A stretch of 15,712 nt of DNA from Candidatus Omnitrophota bacterium. Lineage in GTDB: Bacteria; Omnitrophota; Gorgyraeia; JABMRG01; JAFGKX01. Of the stretch, positions 1 through 6,900 are shown piece after piece. Made by a program: the position numbers and the translations under genes. The stretch lies in the NCBI GenBank assembly GCA_016928375.1, contig JAFGKX010000085.1, forward strand, positions 1-15,712, given 5' to 3'. The number at the start of each line of letters is the position of its first letter. Within the stretch, counting starts at the first letter, position 1. The notes under the pieces are model-generated. The model had not been told where the DNA came from, did not search any database, and saw only the letters and a program-made list of their open reading frames with translations.

Positions 1-440
1 ATTTTTTAAAAGAATTGTTGCCCGGATTAAGAAAGCTTAATCTTAAAATTTATCTTGAAACCAATGCTACGCTTCCGGATGAATTTAAGAAAATATCAAG
101 ATGTGTAGACATAGTGGCAGCGGATATAAAGCTGCCGAGTGTGACAAAAAATAAAGCCTTCTGGGGCAAGCACCTGGATTTCTTAAAGGCCGCAGGAAAC
201 AAAAAACTGTTCGTTAAAATCATAACATCCGATAAAGTAAAAACAGCGGATTTTAAAATGGCATTATCTCTGATGAATAAAGTAAGCTCAAATATCCCGC
301 TTGTAATACAGCCTGTTATGAAGAACAAGGTTTTACAGATAAGCGTAAAAAAATTATTCGCTTTGCAGGATTACGCATTAAAATTTCTCGATAATGTCTA
401 TGTGATCCCGCAGCTGCATAAAATAATAGGGATAAAGTAA
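1..440 (+). CDS. queE: 7-carboxy-7-deazaguanine synthase QueE, C-terminal part (5' end outside window)
   Basis: The reading frame is open from the left edge (first full codon at position 3) to the TAA at 438-440, so only the last ~145 residues are present. The visible part carries the QueE-like blocks LETNATLP, VDIVAADIKLPS, FVKIITSD and PLVIQPV, and ends in VYVIPQLHKIIGIK, as expected for the C-terminal half of this radical SAM family. The CxxxCxxC cluster motif must lie upstream and cannot be checked. By family knowledge the enzyme converts 6-carboxytetrahydropterin to 7-carboxy-7-deazaguanine in preQ0/queuosine synthesis. The next gene encodes QueF, which acts two steps later, and this supports the call. 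A palindromic repeat separates the two genes. Another radical SAM protein of the same subgroup is possible but less likely. Confidence 0.75.
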   Translation, partial: FLKELLPGLRKLNLKIYLETNATLPDEFKKISRCVDIVAADIKLPSVTKNKAFWGKHLDFLKAAGNKKLFVKIITSDKVKTADFKMALSLMNKVSSNIPLVIQPVMKNKVLQISVKKLFALQDYALKFLDNVYVIPQLHKIIGIK

Positions 441-446
441 TTTATT

Positions 447-565
447 CGTCATTGCGAGGGACTGCGAGCGAAGCGAAGCAGGACCGAAGCAATCTCAAAA
501 AATAGATTGCTTCGTCGGCCTTCCCTCGACTTTGCTCGGGACAGGTCGGCCTCCTCGCAATGACG
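447..565. repeat. Palindromic repeat element, copy A (full length, intergenic)
   Basis: The arms CGTCATTGCGAGG (447-459) and CCTCGCAATGACG (553-565) are exact reverse complements. An inner pair, GAAGCAATCT and AGATTGCTTC, surrounds an A-rich centre near 500. The whole 119-base unit fills the gap between queE and queF. Its right half, reverse complemented, is almost the same as copy D inside the giant gene. No coding potential or transposase is seen, so it resembles a REP/MITE-type non-autonomous element. In RNA it would fold into a long hairpin and could affect the queE-queF transcript. Confidence 0.85.
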
Positions 566-587
566 GGTTGGTAATGGAGATTTAGAA

Positions 588-1001
588 ATGAAAAATAGTT
601 CATATGAAGGATTGCAGGAAGACATAAAAGGATTACGAACTCCCGCGATAGAGGTATTCCGTAATAAATATCCGGATAAAGATTATACGATAAATCTGGA
701 GACCGCGGAGTTTACCTGCGTGTGCCCCAAAACAGGGCTTCCTGATTTTGCGGCTGTTGTAATCAAATATATTCCAGATAAATTATGCGTTGAATTAAAA
801 TCCTTCAAGCTGTATATATATTCATATCGTAATATCGGCATATTCCATGAAAACGCGGCAAATAAAATCCTGGATGATTTTATTGCTGTTACAAAACCAC
901 GCCGCGCAGATATAACAGTCATTTTTAATTTAAGAGGCGGTATAAAAACAACGATAACGAGGCAATATGAGAAGAATAAAAGCAAAAGAAATAGAAAATA
1001 A
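588..1001 (+). CDS. queF: NADPH-dependent 7-cyano-7-deazaguanine reductase (QueF, short unimodular type)
   Basis: This cytoplasmic enzyme reduces preQ0 to preQ1, a committed step towards queuosine in tRNA. The 137-residue protein has the short QueF architecture. CPKTGLPDF at residues 46-54 holds the catalytic Cys46, which forms the thioimide, and the partner Asp53, with the same 7-residue spacing as in the Bacillus enzyme. VELKSFKLY (68-76) is the NADPH-site signature, and YRNIGIFHE follows. The ATG at 588 has a GGAG ribosome site at 576-579. The last 35 bases overlap the start of the fumarase alpha gene, giving a basic Lys/Arg/Asn-rich tail. It lies behind queE with only a repeat element between. 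All key residues are intact. Confidence 0.95.
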   Translation: MKNSSYEGLQEDIKGLRTPAIEVFRNKYPDKDYTINLETAEFTCVCPKTGLPDFAAVVIKYIPDKLCVELKSFKLYIYSYRNIGIFHENAANKILDDFIAVTKPRRADITVIFNLRGGIKTTITRQYEKNKSKRNRK

Positions 1002-1806
1002 GGTATGCGAGGCCGCACTTAAGGCAAATTTTGAATTAAGAAAAGATGTCCTGCGTTCGCTTGGAATTGCGCGTAATAAAGAGACCGTGCCTATCGCCGG
1101 AAAGATGCTGGATATTTTGATAGAAAACGCAAAAATAGCGAAAAAAGAAAAACTGGCGATATGCCAGGATACCGGCATGGTTGTCGTATTCTGCCGTATA
1201 GGCAGTAAGGCGCAGATTATAGGCGATATAAACGAGGCAATAAATAACGGTATTAAAACAGCGTACAAACGCGGGTTTTTAAGAAAATCAGTCGTTAGAG
1301 ACCCGCTTAAAAGGACAAACGCAAACACCAATACTCCGTGCGTTATTCATTATGACATTATTTCAGGCAATAAAATAAAAATAGCGGTTATGCCGAAAGG
1401 TTTTGGCAGCGAAAATTCAGGGGCTGTTAAGTTATTTAATCCAACCGCGACGGAAGCGCAGATAAAAGAATTTATAATAAGTAAAGTAAAGGAAGCGGGC
1501 TCAAGCGCCTGCCCGCCGGTAGTCCTGGGAATAGGCATAGGCGGAACGCTTGATAAAGCCGCGTCTTTGGCGAAAGAAGCGCTGCTTCGCCAGATAGGCA
1601 GCCGTAATCCGAAAAAACATATAGCGCTATTAGAGAAAGAAATTTTATACGCTTTAAATAAAACAGGTATAGGGCCTATGGGATTGGGCGGGAAAACCAC
1701 CTGTTTAGCAGTTAATATACTGGAATATCCCACACATATCGCGGGACTTCCTGTTTGCGTAAATATATCCTGTCATGCATTGCGAAGCGCTGAGGTGATA
1801 ATATGA
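967..1806 (+). CDS. Class I fumarate hydratase, alpha subunit (or related Fe-S hydro-lyase such as L-tartrate dehydratase alpha)
   Basis: This is the alpha half of a two-subunit, oxygen-sensitive [4Fe-4S] hydro-lyase that interconverts fumarate and malate. Family blocks are CQDTGMVVVF (from residue 66), GFGSENSG (146-152), SACPPVVLGIGIGGT (181 onwards) and GIGPMGLGGKTTCLAVN. Cys66, Cys182 and Cys246 sit where the three cluster ligands are expected. The 279-residue length fits a stand-alone alpha subunit. The ATG at 967 is preferred because the first 30 residues match the usual N-terminal helix, although it forces a 35-base overlap with queF. The gene ends in TGA at 1804-1806. The beta subunit follows after 120 bases, an unusually wide gap for this pair, filled by a repeat-like element. 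Fumarase and tartrate dehydratase cannot be told apart from sequence by eye; fumarase is the default. Confidence 0.9.
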   Translation: MRRIKAKEIENKVCEAALKANFELRKDVLRSLGIARNKETVPIAGKMLDILIENAKIAKKEKLAICQDTGMVVVFCRIGSKAQIIGDINEAINNGIKTAYKRGFLRKSVVRDPLKRTNANTNTPCVIHYDIISGNKIKIAVMPKGFGSENSGAVKLFNPTATEAQIKEFIISKVKEAGSSACPPVVLGIGIGGTLDKAASLAKEALLRQIGSRNPKKHIALLEKEILYALNKTGIGPMGLGGKTTCLAVNILEYPTHIAGLPVCVNISCHALRSAEVII

Positions 1807-1940
1807 AATTTTGCATGCTAGGCTTTATGCGCTGTCAAAGCTCGGAAGTGGTTTTCGCAGGGACGCGAAGGGCGCCGTTCGCCATAGGCGAACAATTCCC
1901 TGAGCAAGCGGCAAGCGGAGGCGAGCATGCAAAAACTTAA
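1803..1940 (+). CDS. Possible small translation-coupling ORF across the fumarase spacer
   Basis: An ATG at 1803 overlaps the TGA of the alpha subunit gene (ATGA). It opens a 45-codon frame that runs through the whole spacer element and stops at TAA 1938-1940, just after the start of the beta subunit gene. It starts MKFCMLGFMRCQSSE and ends SGGEHAKT. I do not recognise the peptide, and the frame may only be a passive reading of the repeat. The ATGA junction and the exit past the next start would let ribosomes pass from alpha to beta without leaving the message. Confidence that a real protein is made is low. Confidence 0.2.
   Translation: MKFCMLGFMRCQSSEVVFAGTRRAPFAIGEQFPEQAASGGEHAKT
1809..1934. 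repeat. Repeat-like inverted element between fumarase alpha and beta genes
   Basis: The ends TTTTGCATGCTAGGC (1809-1823) and GGCGAGCATGCAAAA (1920-1934) are inverted repeats matching at 13 of 15 positions. Inside lies a perfect hairpin, GTTCGCC-ATA-GGCGAAC (1877-1893), flanked by further short inverted pairs. It differs in sequence from the GTCATTGCGAG family. The right end contains both GGAGG (1917-1921), the ribosome site of the beta subunit gene, and its ATG (1927). It is the only copy in the window, so calling it mobile is inference. Confidence 0.5.
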
Positions 1941-2460
1941 AGAGATAGAATTACCGATTACGAAAGAAGAGATAGTGCGGTTAAGGGCAGGAGATGAGGT
2001 ATTGCTTTCCGGCATAGTTTTTACGGCGAGGGATCAAGCGCATAAAAGATTATGCGAATGCATAGAAGCAAATAAACCACTCCCGATAAATATAAATAAT
2101 AGCGTCATATATTATTGCGGGCCTACGCCGCATAAAAAAGGAAAGCCAATAGGTTCCTGCGGCCCGACCACGGCAAAAAGAATGGATGAATTTACTCCGG
2201 TGCTTTTATCGAGGGGTTTATCCGCCATGATAGGAAAGGGCAGCCGCTCGAAAGAAGTAATAAGCGCGATAAAAAAATATAAGAGCGTTTATTTTATAGC
2301 GCCTGCGGGAGCCGGGGCATATTTAGCGAAAAAAGTAAAAGAGGCAAAGATCGCGGCATATCCGAAACTTGGGCCTGAGGCAATATATAGGTTAAAAGTA
2401 AAAGATTTTCCCGCGATTGTAGGCATAGATTCGAAAGGAAGGAATATTTATGAGAATTGA
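1927..2460 (+). CDS. Class I fumarate hydratase, beta subunit (or related Fe-S hydro-lyase beta)
   Basis: This is the second half of the heteromeric fumarase, forming the swivelling domain that closes over the Fe-S site of the alpha subunit. The 177-residue length fits the family. Visible motifs are LSGIVFTARDQAHKR (residues ~27-41), YYCGPTP, GSCGPTTAKRMDEF (~76-89) and MIGKGSRS. The ATG at 1927 has GGAGG five bases upstream, and the protein begins with the expected 'LKEIELPITKEEIVRLRAGDEV' block. Both the ribosome site and the start codon lie in the end of the spacer element described above, so the N-terminal MQK may be element-derived. The 3' end overlaps rph by 11 bases. Confidence 0.9.
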   Translation: MQKLKEIELPITKEEIVRLRAGDEVLLSGIVFTARDQAHKRLCECIEANKPLPININNSVIYYCGPTPHKKGKPIGSCGPTTAKRMDEFTPVLLSRGLSAMIGKGSRSKEVISAIKKYKSVYFIAPAGAGAYLAKKVKEAKIAAYPKLGPEAIYRLKVKDFPAIVGIDSKGRNIYEN

Positions 2461-3253
2461 CGGCAGGTCCAACAATGAGTTGAGAAAAGTTGCGATACAT
2501 AGAAATTATTTAAAATACGCGGAAGGTTCCTGCCTTATAGAAATGGGTAATACAAAAGTTGTATGCTCCGCGTCTGTGGAAGACGGCGTGCCGCCATTTT
2601 TAAGAAACCTCGGTAAAGGTTGGGTAACCGCTGAATACGGCATGCTTCCCCGCTCCTGCAGAAGCAGGATTCAGCGCGATTCCTCCCGCGGCAAGGTAAA
2701 CGGAAGGACTCAGGAAATACAGCGGCTTATAGGCAGATCTTTAAGGGCTGTTGTGGATACATCGAAACTTGGAGAACGCACAATATGGCTTGATTGCGAT
2801 GTCATACAAGGCGACGGCGGCACCCGCGCCGCGGGCATTACAGGCGCTTTTGTGGCGCTTATCGACGCGCTTAATAAAATAAAAAAAGACGGCCTGGTAA
2901 AAACAATGCCTGTAAAATCATACGTTGCCTCTGTCAGCGTCGGAATTGTAAACGGAAAACCTACGCTTGATTTGACATACGAAGAAGACTCGCAGGCAGA
3001 GGTAGACATGAACGTGATAATGACGGATAAGGATGAGTTTATAGAAATCCAGGGCACGGCAGAAGGCAAGCCCTTTACAAAATATCAATCAGAACAGTTG
3101 CTTGCACTGGCTAAAAAAGGCATAGAAAAACTTATCAAAAAACAAAAAGAGATGTTGCAGCTGCCCCTTCCTGTCATTGCGAGGAGCCCGAAGGCGATTG
3201 CTTCACCCGCCTTTGACGGGCTCGCAATGACGGGAAGGATGCAATGCAACTAA
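2450..3253 (+). CDS. rph: Ribonuclease PH with a repeat-derived C-terminal tail
   Basis: RNase PH is a hexameric phosphate-dependent 3'-5' exoribonuclease that trims tRNA 3' ends. The protein starts MRIDGR..ELR, then has EYGMLPRS, GKVNGRTQEIQRLIGRSLRAV (phosphate-site Arg86), DCDVIQGDGGTRAAGITGAF (phosphate-site Arg126) and LDLTYEEDSQAEVDMN (Asp180, Asp186), followed by EIQGTAEG. A strong AAGGAAGG (2435-2442) precedes the ATG. The family usually ends about where KKQKEML lies (residue ~236). The last ~28 residues, beginning PVIARSPKAIAS, are the translation of palindromic repeat copy B and so are not native RNase PH sequence. Because of this insertion the stop codon falls inside rdgB (10-base overlap). 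The catalytic core is complete. Confidence 0.95.
   Translation: MRIDGRSNNELRKVAIHRNYLKYAEGSCLIEMGNTKVVCSASVEDGVPPFLRNLGKGWVTAEYGMLPRSCRSRIQRDSSRGKVNGRTQEIQRLIGRSLRAVVDTSKLGERTIWLDCDVIQGDGGTRAAGITGAFVALIDALNKIKKDGLVKTMPVKSYVASVSVGIVNGKPTLDLTYEEDSQAEVDMNVIMTDKDEFIEIQGTAEGKPFTKYQSEQLLALAKKGIEKLIKKQKEMLQLPLPVIARSPKAIASPAFDGLAMTGRMQCN
3171..3233. repeat. Palindromic repeat element, copy B (inside the 3' end of rph)
   Basis: CTGTCATTGCGAG (3171-3183) pairs with CTCGCAATGACGG (3221-3233) with one mismatch. The centre has the GATTGCTTC core also seen in copy A, but the left half is shortened. The element is read in frame as part of rph and replaces or extends its C-terminus. The GGGAAGG just after it serves as the ribosome site of rdgB. 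Confidence 0.8.
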
Positions 3254-3840
3254 TAGTCGCCTCAAAAAACAAAAAAAAACTAAAAGAACTGAAAAAACTG
3301 CTTAAAATACCGCAGCTTGCGATTAAAGGGTTGTTCGACTTTGATATCAAGTTTCCGGATGTCAAAGAAGATAAAAACACCTTTATCGGCAATGCCAAAA
3401 AAAAGGCGCTTACCATATCGAAACTGGTAAAAAATGCGATTATTTTAGCAGATGACTCCGGCTTAGTCGTTGAGGTGTTGAGCGGTGAACCCGGGATAAA
3501 TTCCGCAAGATATGCAGGCGCAGCACAGGATGACAATAAAAATATAGCCAAATTATTAAGTAAACTTCAGGGCAAGGCTAATAGAAAAGCTTATTTTATA
3601 TCTACAGTAGCAATTGCCAAAAACAGCAAGATCATAGGTATTTCGGAAGGCAGGGTATACGGAACTATAATACATGAAAAAGCAGGTACCGGCGGCTTCG
3701 GCTATGACCCTATTTTTGTCCCCAAAGGTTATAAAAGCACTTTTGCCCAGATGAACCCGCATTTTAAGAATAGAATATCCCACCGTTATAAAGCCATAAA
3801 AGAGGCTAAATCCATGATTCGTAAATACCTTAAAAAATAG
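3244..3840 (+). CDS. rdgB: XTP/dITP pyrophosphatase (RdgB/HAM1 family)
   Basis: This cytoplasmic house-cleaning enzyme hydrolyses dITP, XTP and ITP to monophosphates, keeping deaminated purines out of DNA and RNA. The 198-residue length is typical. N-terminal VASKNKKKLKEL is the substrate-binding start; TFIGNAKKKA, ILADDSGLVVEVL with catalytic Asp70/71, GEPGINSARYAG, GTGGFGYDPIF (~148-158) and KNRISHRYKAIKEAK follow. FIGNA stands where many members have F.ENA, a known natural variation as far as I recall. Start at ATG 3244 with GGGAAGG upstream; the start overlaps the repeat-extended end of rph. It is the last gene of the cluster, and no hairpin terminator is visible after its stop. Confidence 0.95.
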   Translation: MQLIVASKNKKKLKELKKLLKIPQLAIKGLFDFDIKFPDVKEDKNTFIGNAKKKALTISKLVKNAIILADDSGLVVEVLSGEPGINSARYAGAAQDDNKNIAKLLSKLQGKANRKAYFISTVAIAKNSKIIGISEGRVYGTIIHEKAGTGGFGYDPIFVPKGYKSTFAQMNPHFKNRISHRYKAIKEAKSMIRKYLKK

Positions 3841-3850
3841 CCATAACCCC

Positions 3851-3879
3851 TTGATTTTACTTGTATTATAGTGTATATT
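3851..3879 (+). promoter_or_regulatory. Predicted sigma70-type promoter for the giant secreted protein gene
   Basis: TTGATT (3851-3856) and TATATT (3874-3879) are separated by exactly 17 bases. Transcription would start near 3886, leaving a ~60-base AT-rich leader before the ATG at 3948. It lies between the end of rdgB and a long gene with different character, where a new transcription unit is expected. Confidence 0.5.
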
Positions 3880-3902
3880 TACAATACCAGGGTAGAAAAG
3901 GG

Positions 3903-3940
3903 CTTTTTTTAAAGTTTAATAATTAAATACTTTAAAAAAG
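3903..3940 (+). promoter_or_regulatory. AT-rich hairpin in the leader of the giant gene
   Basis: CTTTTTTTAAAGT (3903-3915) pairs with ACTTTAAAAAAG (3929-3940) around the 13-base loop TTAATAATTAAAT, ending 7 bases before the ATG. No Shine-Dalgarno sequence is visible in this leader. The hairpin would cover the ribosome landing zone, so it may tune translation, or it may only reflect local AT-richness. Confidence 0.3.
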
Positions 3941-3947
3941 ATTTAAA

Positions 3948-6900
3948 ATGAAACAAAAACATAGCTTATATATTAATGATAGTATAAAAAAAATCGTATC
4001 TATTATACTAATTGTCACATTTTCACTTACTTCTGCACCTGCCCCTGCTTATGCAGGGACTACTCTTTTTAAAACAAAATCTTACGCTCAAAGATACGTG
4101 CAGGAAGAAAACAAGCAATTAAATAATATTTCCAAAGACCCCTCTCTGGTGGATATAACTGCAAAATACGGCAGAATAATCGAGCGTTACCAAGGAACCG
4201 ATAGCGCAAAGACAATAATACATATTCAGGACCGCCATATCGATGAAACAGCCCAGTTTAATATCGCGGCTATCATAGAAGAACTTACCCGAAAATATAA
4301 TATCTACATGCTGTCTTTGGAGGGCGCCTCAAAAGAACTGGATATGTCTTTTTATGATAAATTCGCGGATGGCGGCATAAAAGAAAAAGTGGTTAAATTT
4401 TTCGTAACGCAGGCGCTTTTTACGGGAAGTGAATATTACAAAATTACCCACAAGAGCCAATACCTGAAAACAATTGGCGCGGAAGATAAAAAACTTTATC
4501 TTAAACACCTTGCTTCTTATAAGGAAAACCAGCCGGATAAAGAAAGCGTCTTGTATTTGATAAAAGCTGTTAAAAATGCCCTTGATCAGTTAAAGGACAA
4601 AATCTACTCAAATGACCTTAAGGCTGTTGATGATGCGGCGAGTAAATATAAGGATAAGGCAATCTCATTAGCGGATTATCTATCCGTCATTGCGAGCCCC
4701 GAAGGGGCGAAGCAATCTCAATACCCAAATGTATCCGCATTTTTATCACTTGCTAAAGAAGAAAAACAAATAAATTTCACCAAAGCGCAAAACGAGAGAG
4801 ACGCGCTTATGAAAGAGCTCTCGGGGGTTCTGAAGGAAGAGGCCTTGAAAGAACTGCTTGAGAAGTCCATTGCTTTTAAATTAGGTAAAATAACAGACAG
4901 GGAGTTTTACGGCTATCTATCCGTCATTGCGAGGAAGACCGACCTGTCCCGAGCGAAGTCGAGGGAAGGGCTGACGAAGCAATCTCAAGACGGGCTCGCA
5001 ACAGGCTCCGCAATCTCTAATTACAAAGAATTATCCGCTTATATTGATTATCTTAATGCTTTGGTAAAAATAGATTACCTGAAGTTATTCGATGAAATAG
5101 AGGCATTGGAAGAAGAAACAGCAGCTGCCTTATGCAAAAATGATGCGCAGCTTAAATTGTACCAATATGCGAAAGCAGCAGGCCTTCTTCTGGATTTGTA
5201 TGATTTAAAACTTACAAAAGATAAACTTTACTACATAAATTCCAGGCCTGAATATTTCGATATAAGGAATATGCAACTTTTTTTAAAAGAGAATTTCGTT
5301 CGTTATGGCATAAACATTCCGGATAAAGCATTGTCAGGCAGTATAGGCAAGGAAGCATTTGCTCATTCCATGAATTTTTACCAGATAGCGCTAAAAAGAG
5401 ATATCGCGTTAGTAGAAAACACCTTAAGAAATATGTACTCTAATCGCAAGGACAAGGCAATACTTATTACCGGAGGTTTCCATACAAGCGGCATAACTAA
5501 TATCTTAAAAGAAAAAGGTATTTCCTATATTGTCATATGTCCGAACTTAAGCGATAAAGATTATGAGAAACTTTATTCTGATAGGATAAACGGCGTAATT
5601 CCTGATGCTGCGGCTTTAGCCGGAGCATTCAATAGCATGCTTATTCCGGCTTTAGCTACGGGTGATATTGCTCCGGCGCAGACAGGACAAGTGGAGTCGG
5701 GCTTTGCCACTGTTTTCAATACAGCAGGTGCTGCCGCAGCGCGTTCTGAGTTACTTCAGCCATTATCTGCAAATGGCGGCGTACTCGCTGATCCGTTAGA
5801 TCCAGGACTACCAAAAGGAGATTTGTTAGACCCATTAGATCCCGGATTGCTTAAAGGGGATTTAGTAGATCCATTGCCAAAACCGCCTATAGACGGCGGC
5901 ATACTTGCTGATCCATTAGATCACGGGTTATTTATAGGAGATCTGGTGGAGCCATTACCAGAACCTGGCCCGTCAATAATAGTAGAAAACGATTCTGTTA
6001 AATCAGGCCTAATTAAAATAAAGGACATACTTCTTAAAGTACGCCATGACCCCGCATTGACTGATGTCGAGCGTTTCGCAGTATGGTTTGCATTAACGCA
6101 GGAAGGCGTGTTACCGGTTATTTTAGGCCTAAGAGCATTAGGGGGTGCAGGATATATATTTTTTGATTTTGGTGAGAATTATCTTAGCGAACGCATCGTA
6201 TCTTACATTCAGGATATTTTAAAGACATTTAATCCAAGGTTAAATGTTAGATTGTACAAATCCGGCGACGATGGATTGTCATTAGATTTTATCAATTTGG
6301 ATAAAGCAAGACAGGTGATACTGGATAGTGATTTGTTTACTGAAGAGGAAAAGCAGCATATCGGCCAAAGTGATTCAGAATTAATCAATTTTATATTAAA
6401 TGGATTAGGCCATAGAGTAGGATTATTATTTGGTTTTCCGGAAACTGAAGTCAGAGAATTTTTAGCCAAAACAGGTCCTTCACCAGAAGGACATGCTGTA
6501 AATGTGATAAATCCTTTAACCATGTATGGGCAAGATCAGATAGGAATAGCGTGGAAGGCTATTGACCCAGACAGCCAAGATAACTTAACTGCTAAAGCTA
6601 GATTTGATGCGTTTTTTAAATTAGCAGGGGAGATATTAGATACTCCAGAAATTATCCCTGAACAGCCTTCAAGGCAGGATTTGATTAGACATCAGCTATT
6701 GAATGGACTTGGAATTACTAAAACTGCACCTTTGCCTACGTCACCCGGAGACGACGTTGCGCTAGCAGCGGGTAAAGACCGTAAACCTATACACAGGGAT
6801 GTTCATCATGCTATTGAAGAAGGCCTGCCGGAGGACCTGAGGGATTTTGGAGATAAACCAGAAGCAGAACAGAAACGCCTTCTTGAAAAGTATCGCGATA

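Noticed and set aside
3820..3945. Similar strings TAAATACCTTAAAAAATAG (rdgB end) and TAAATACTTTAAAAAAGAT (leader) as a direct repeat
   Set aside because: Both are A/T-rich and short; chance similarity in such sequence is likely and no boundaries are seen.
447..5017. Possible CRISPR array from repeated GTCATTGCGAG units
   Set aside because: The copies are irregularly spaced, palindromic, of different lengths and mostly inside genes; there are no spacers of even length and no cas genes.
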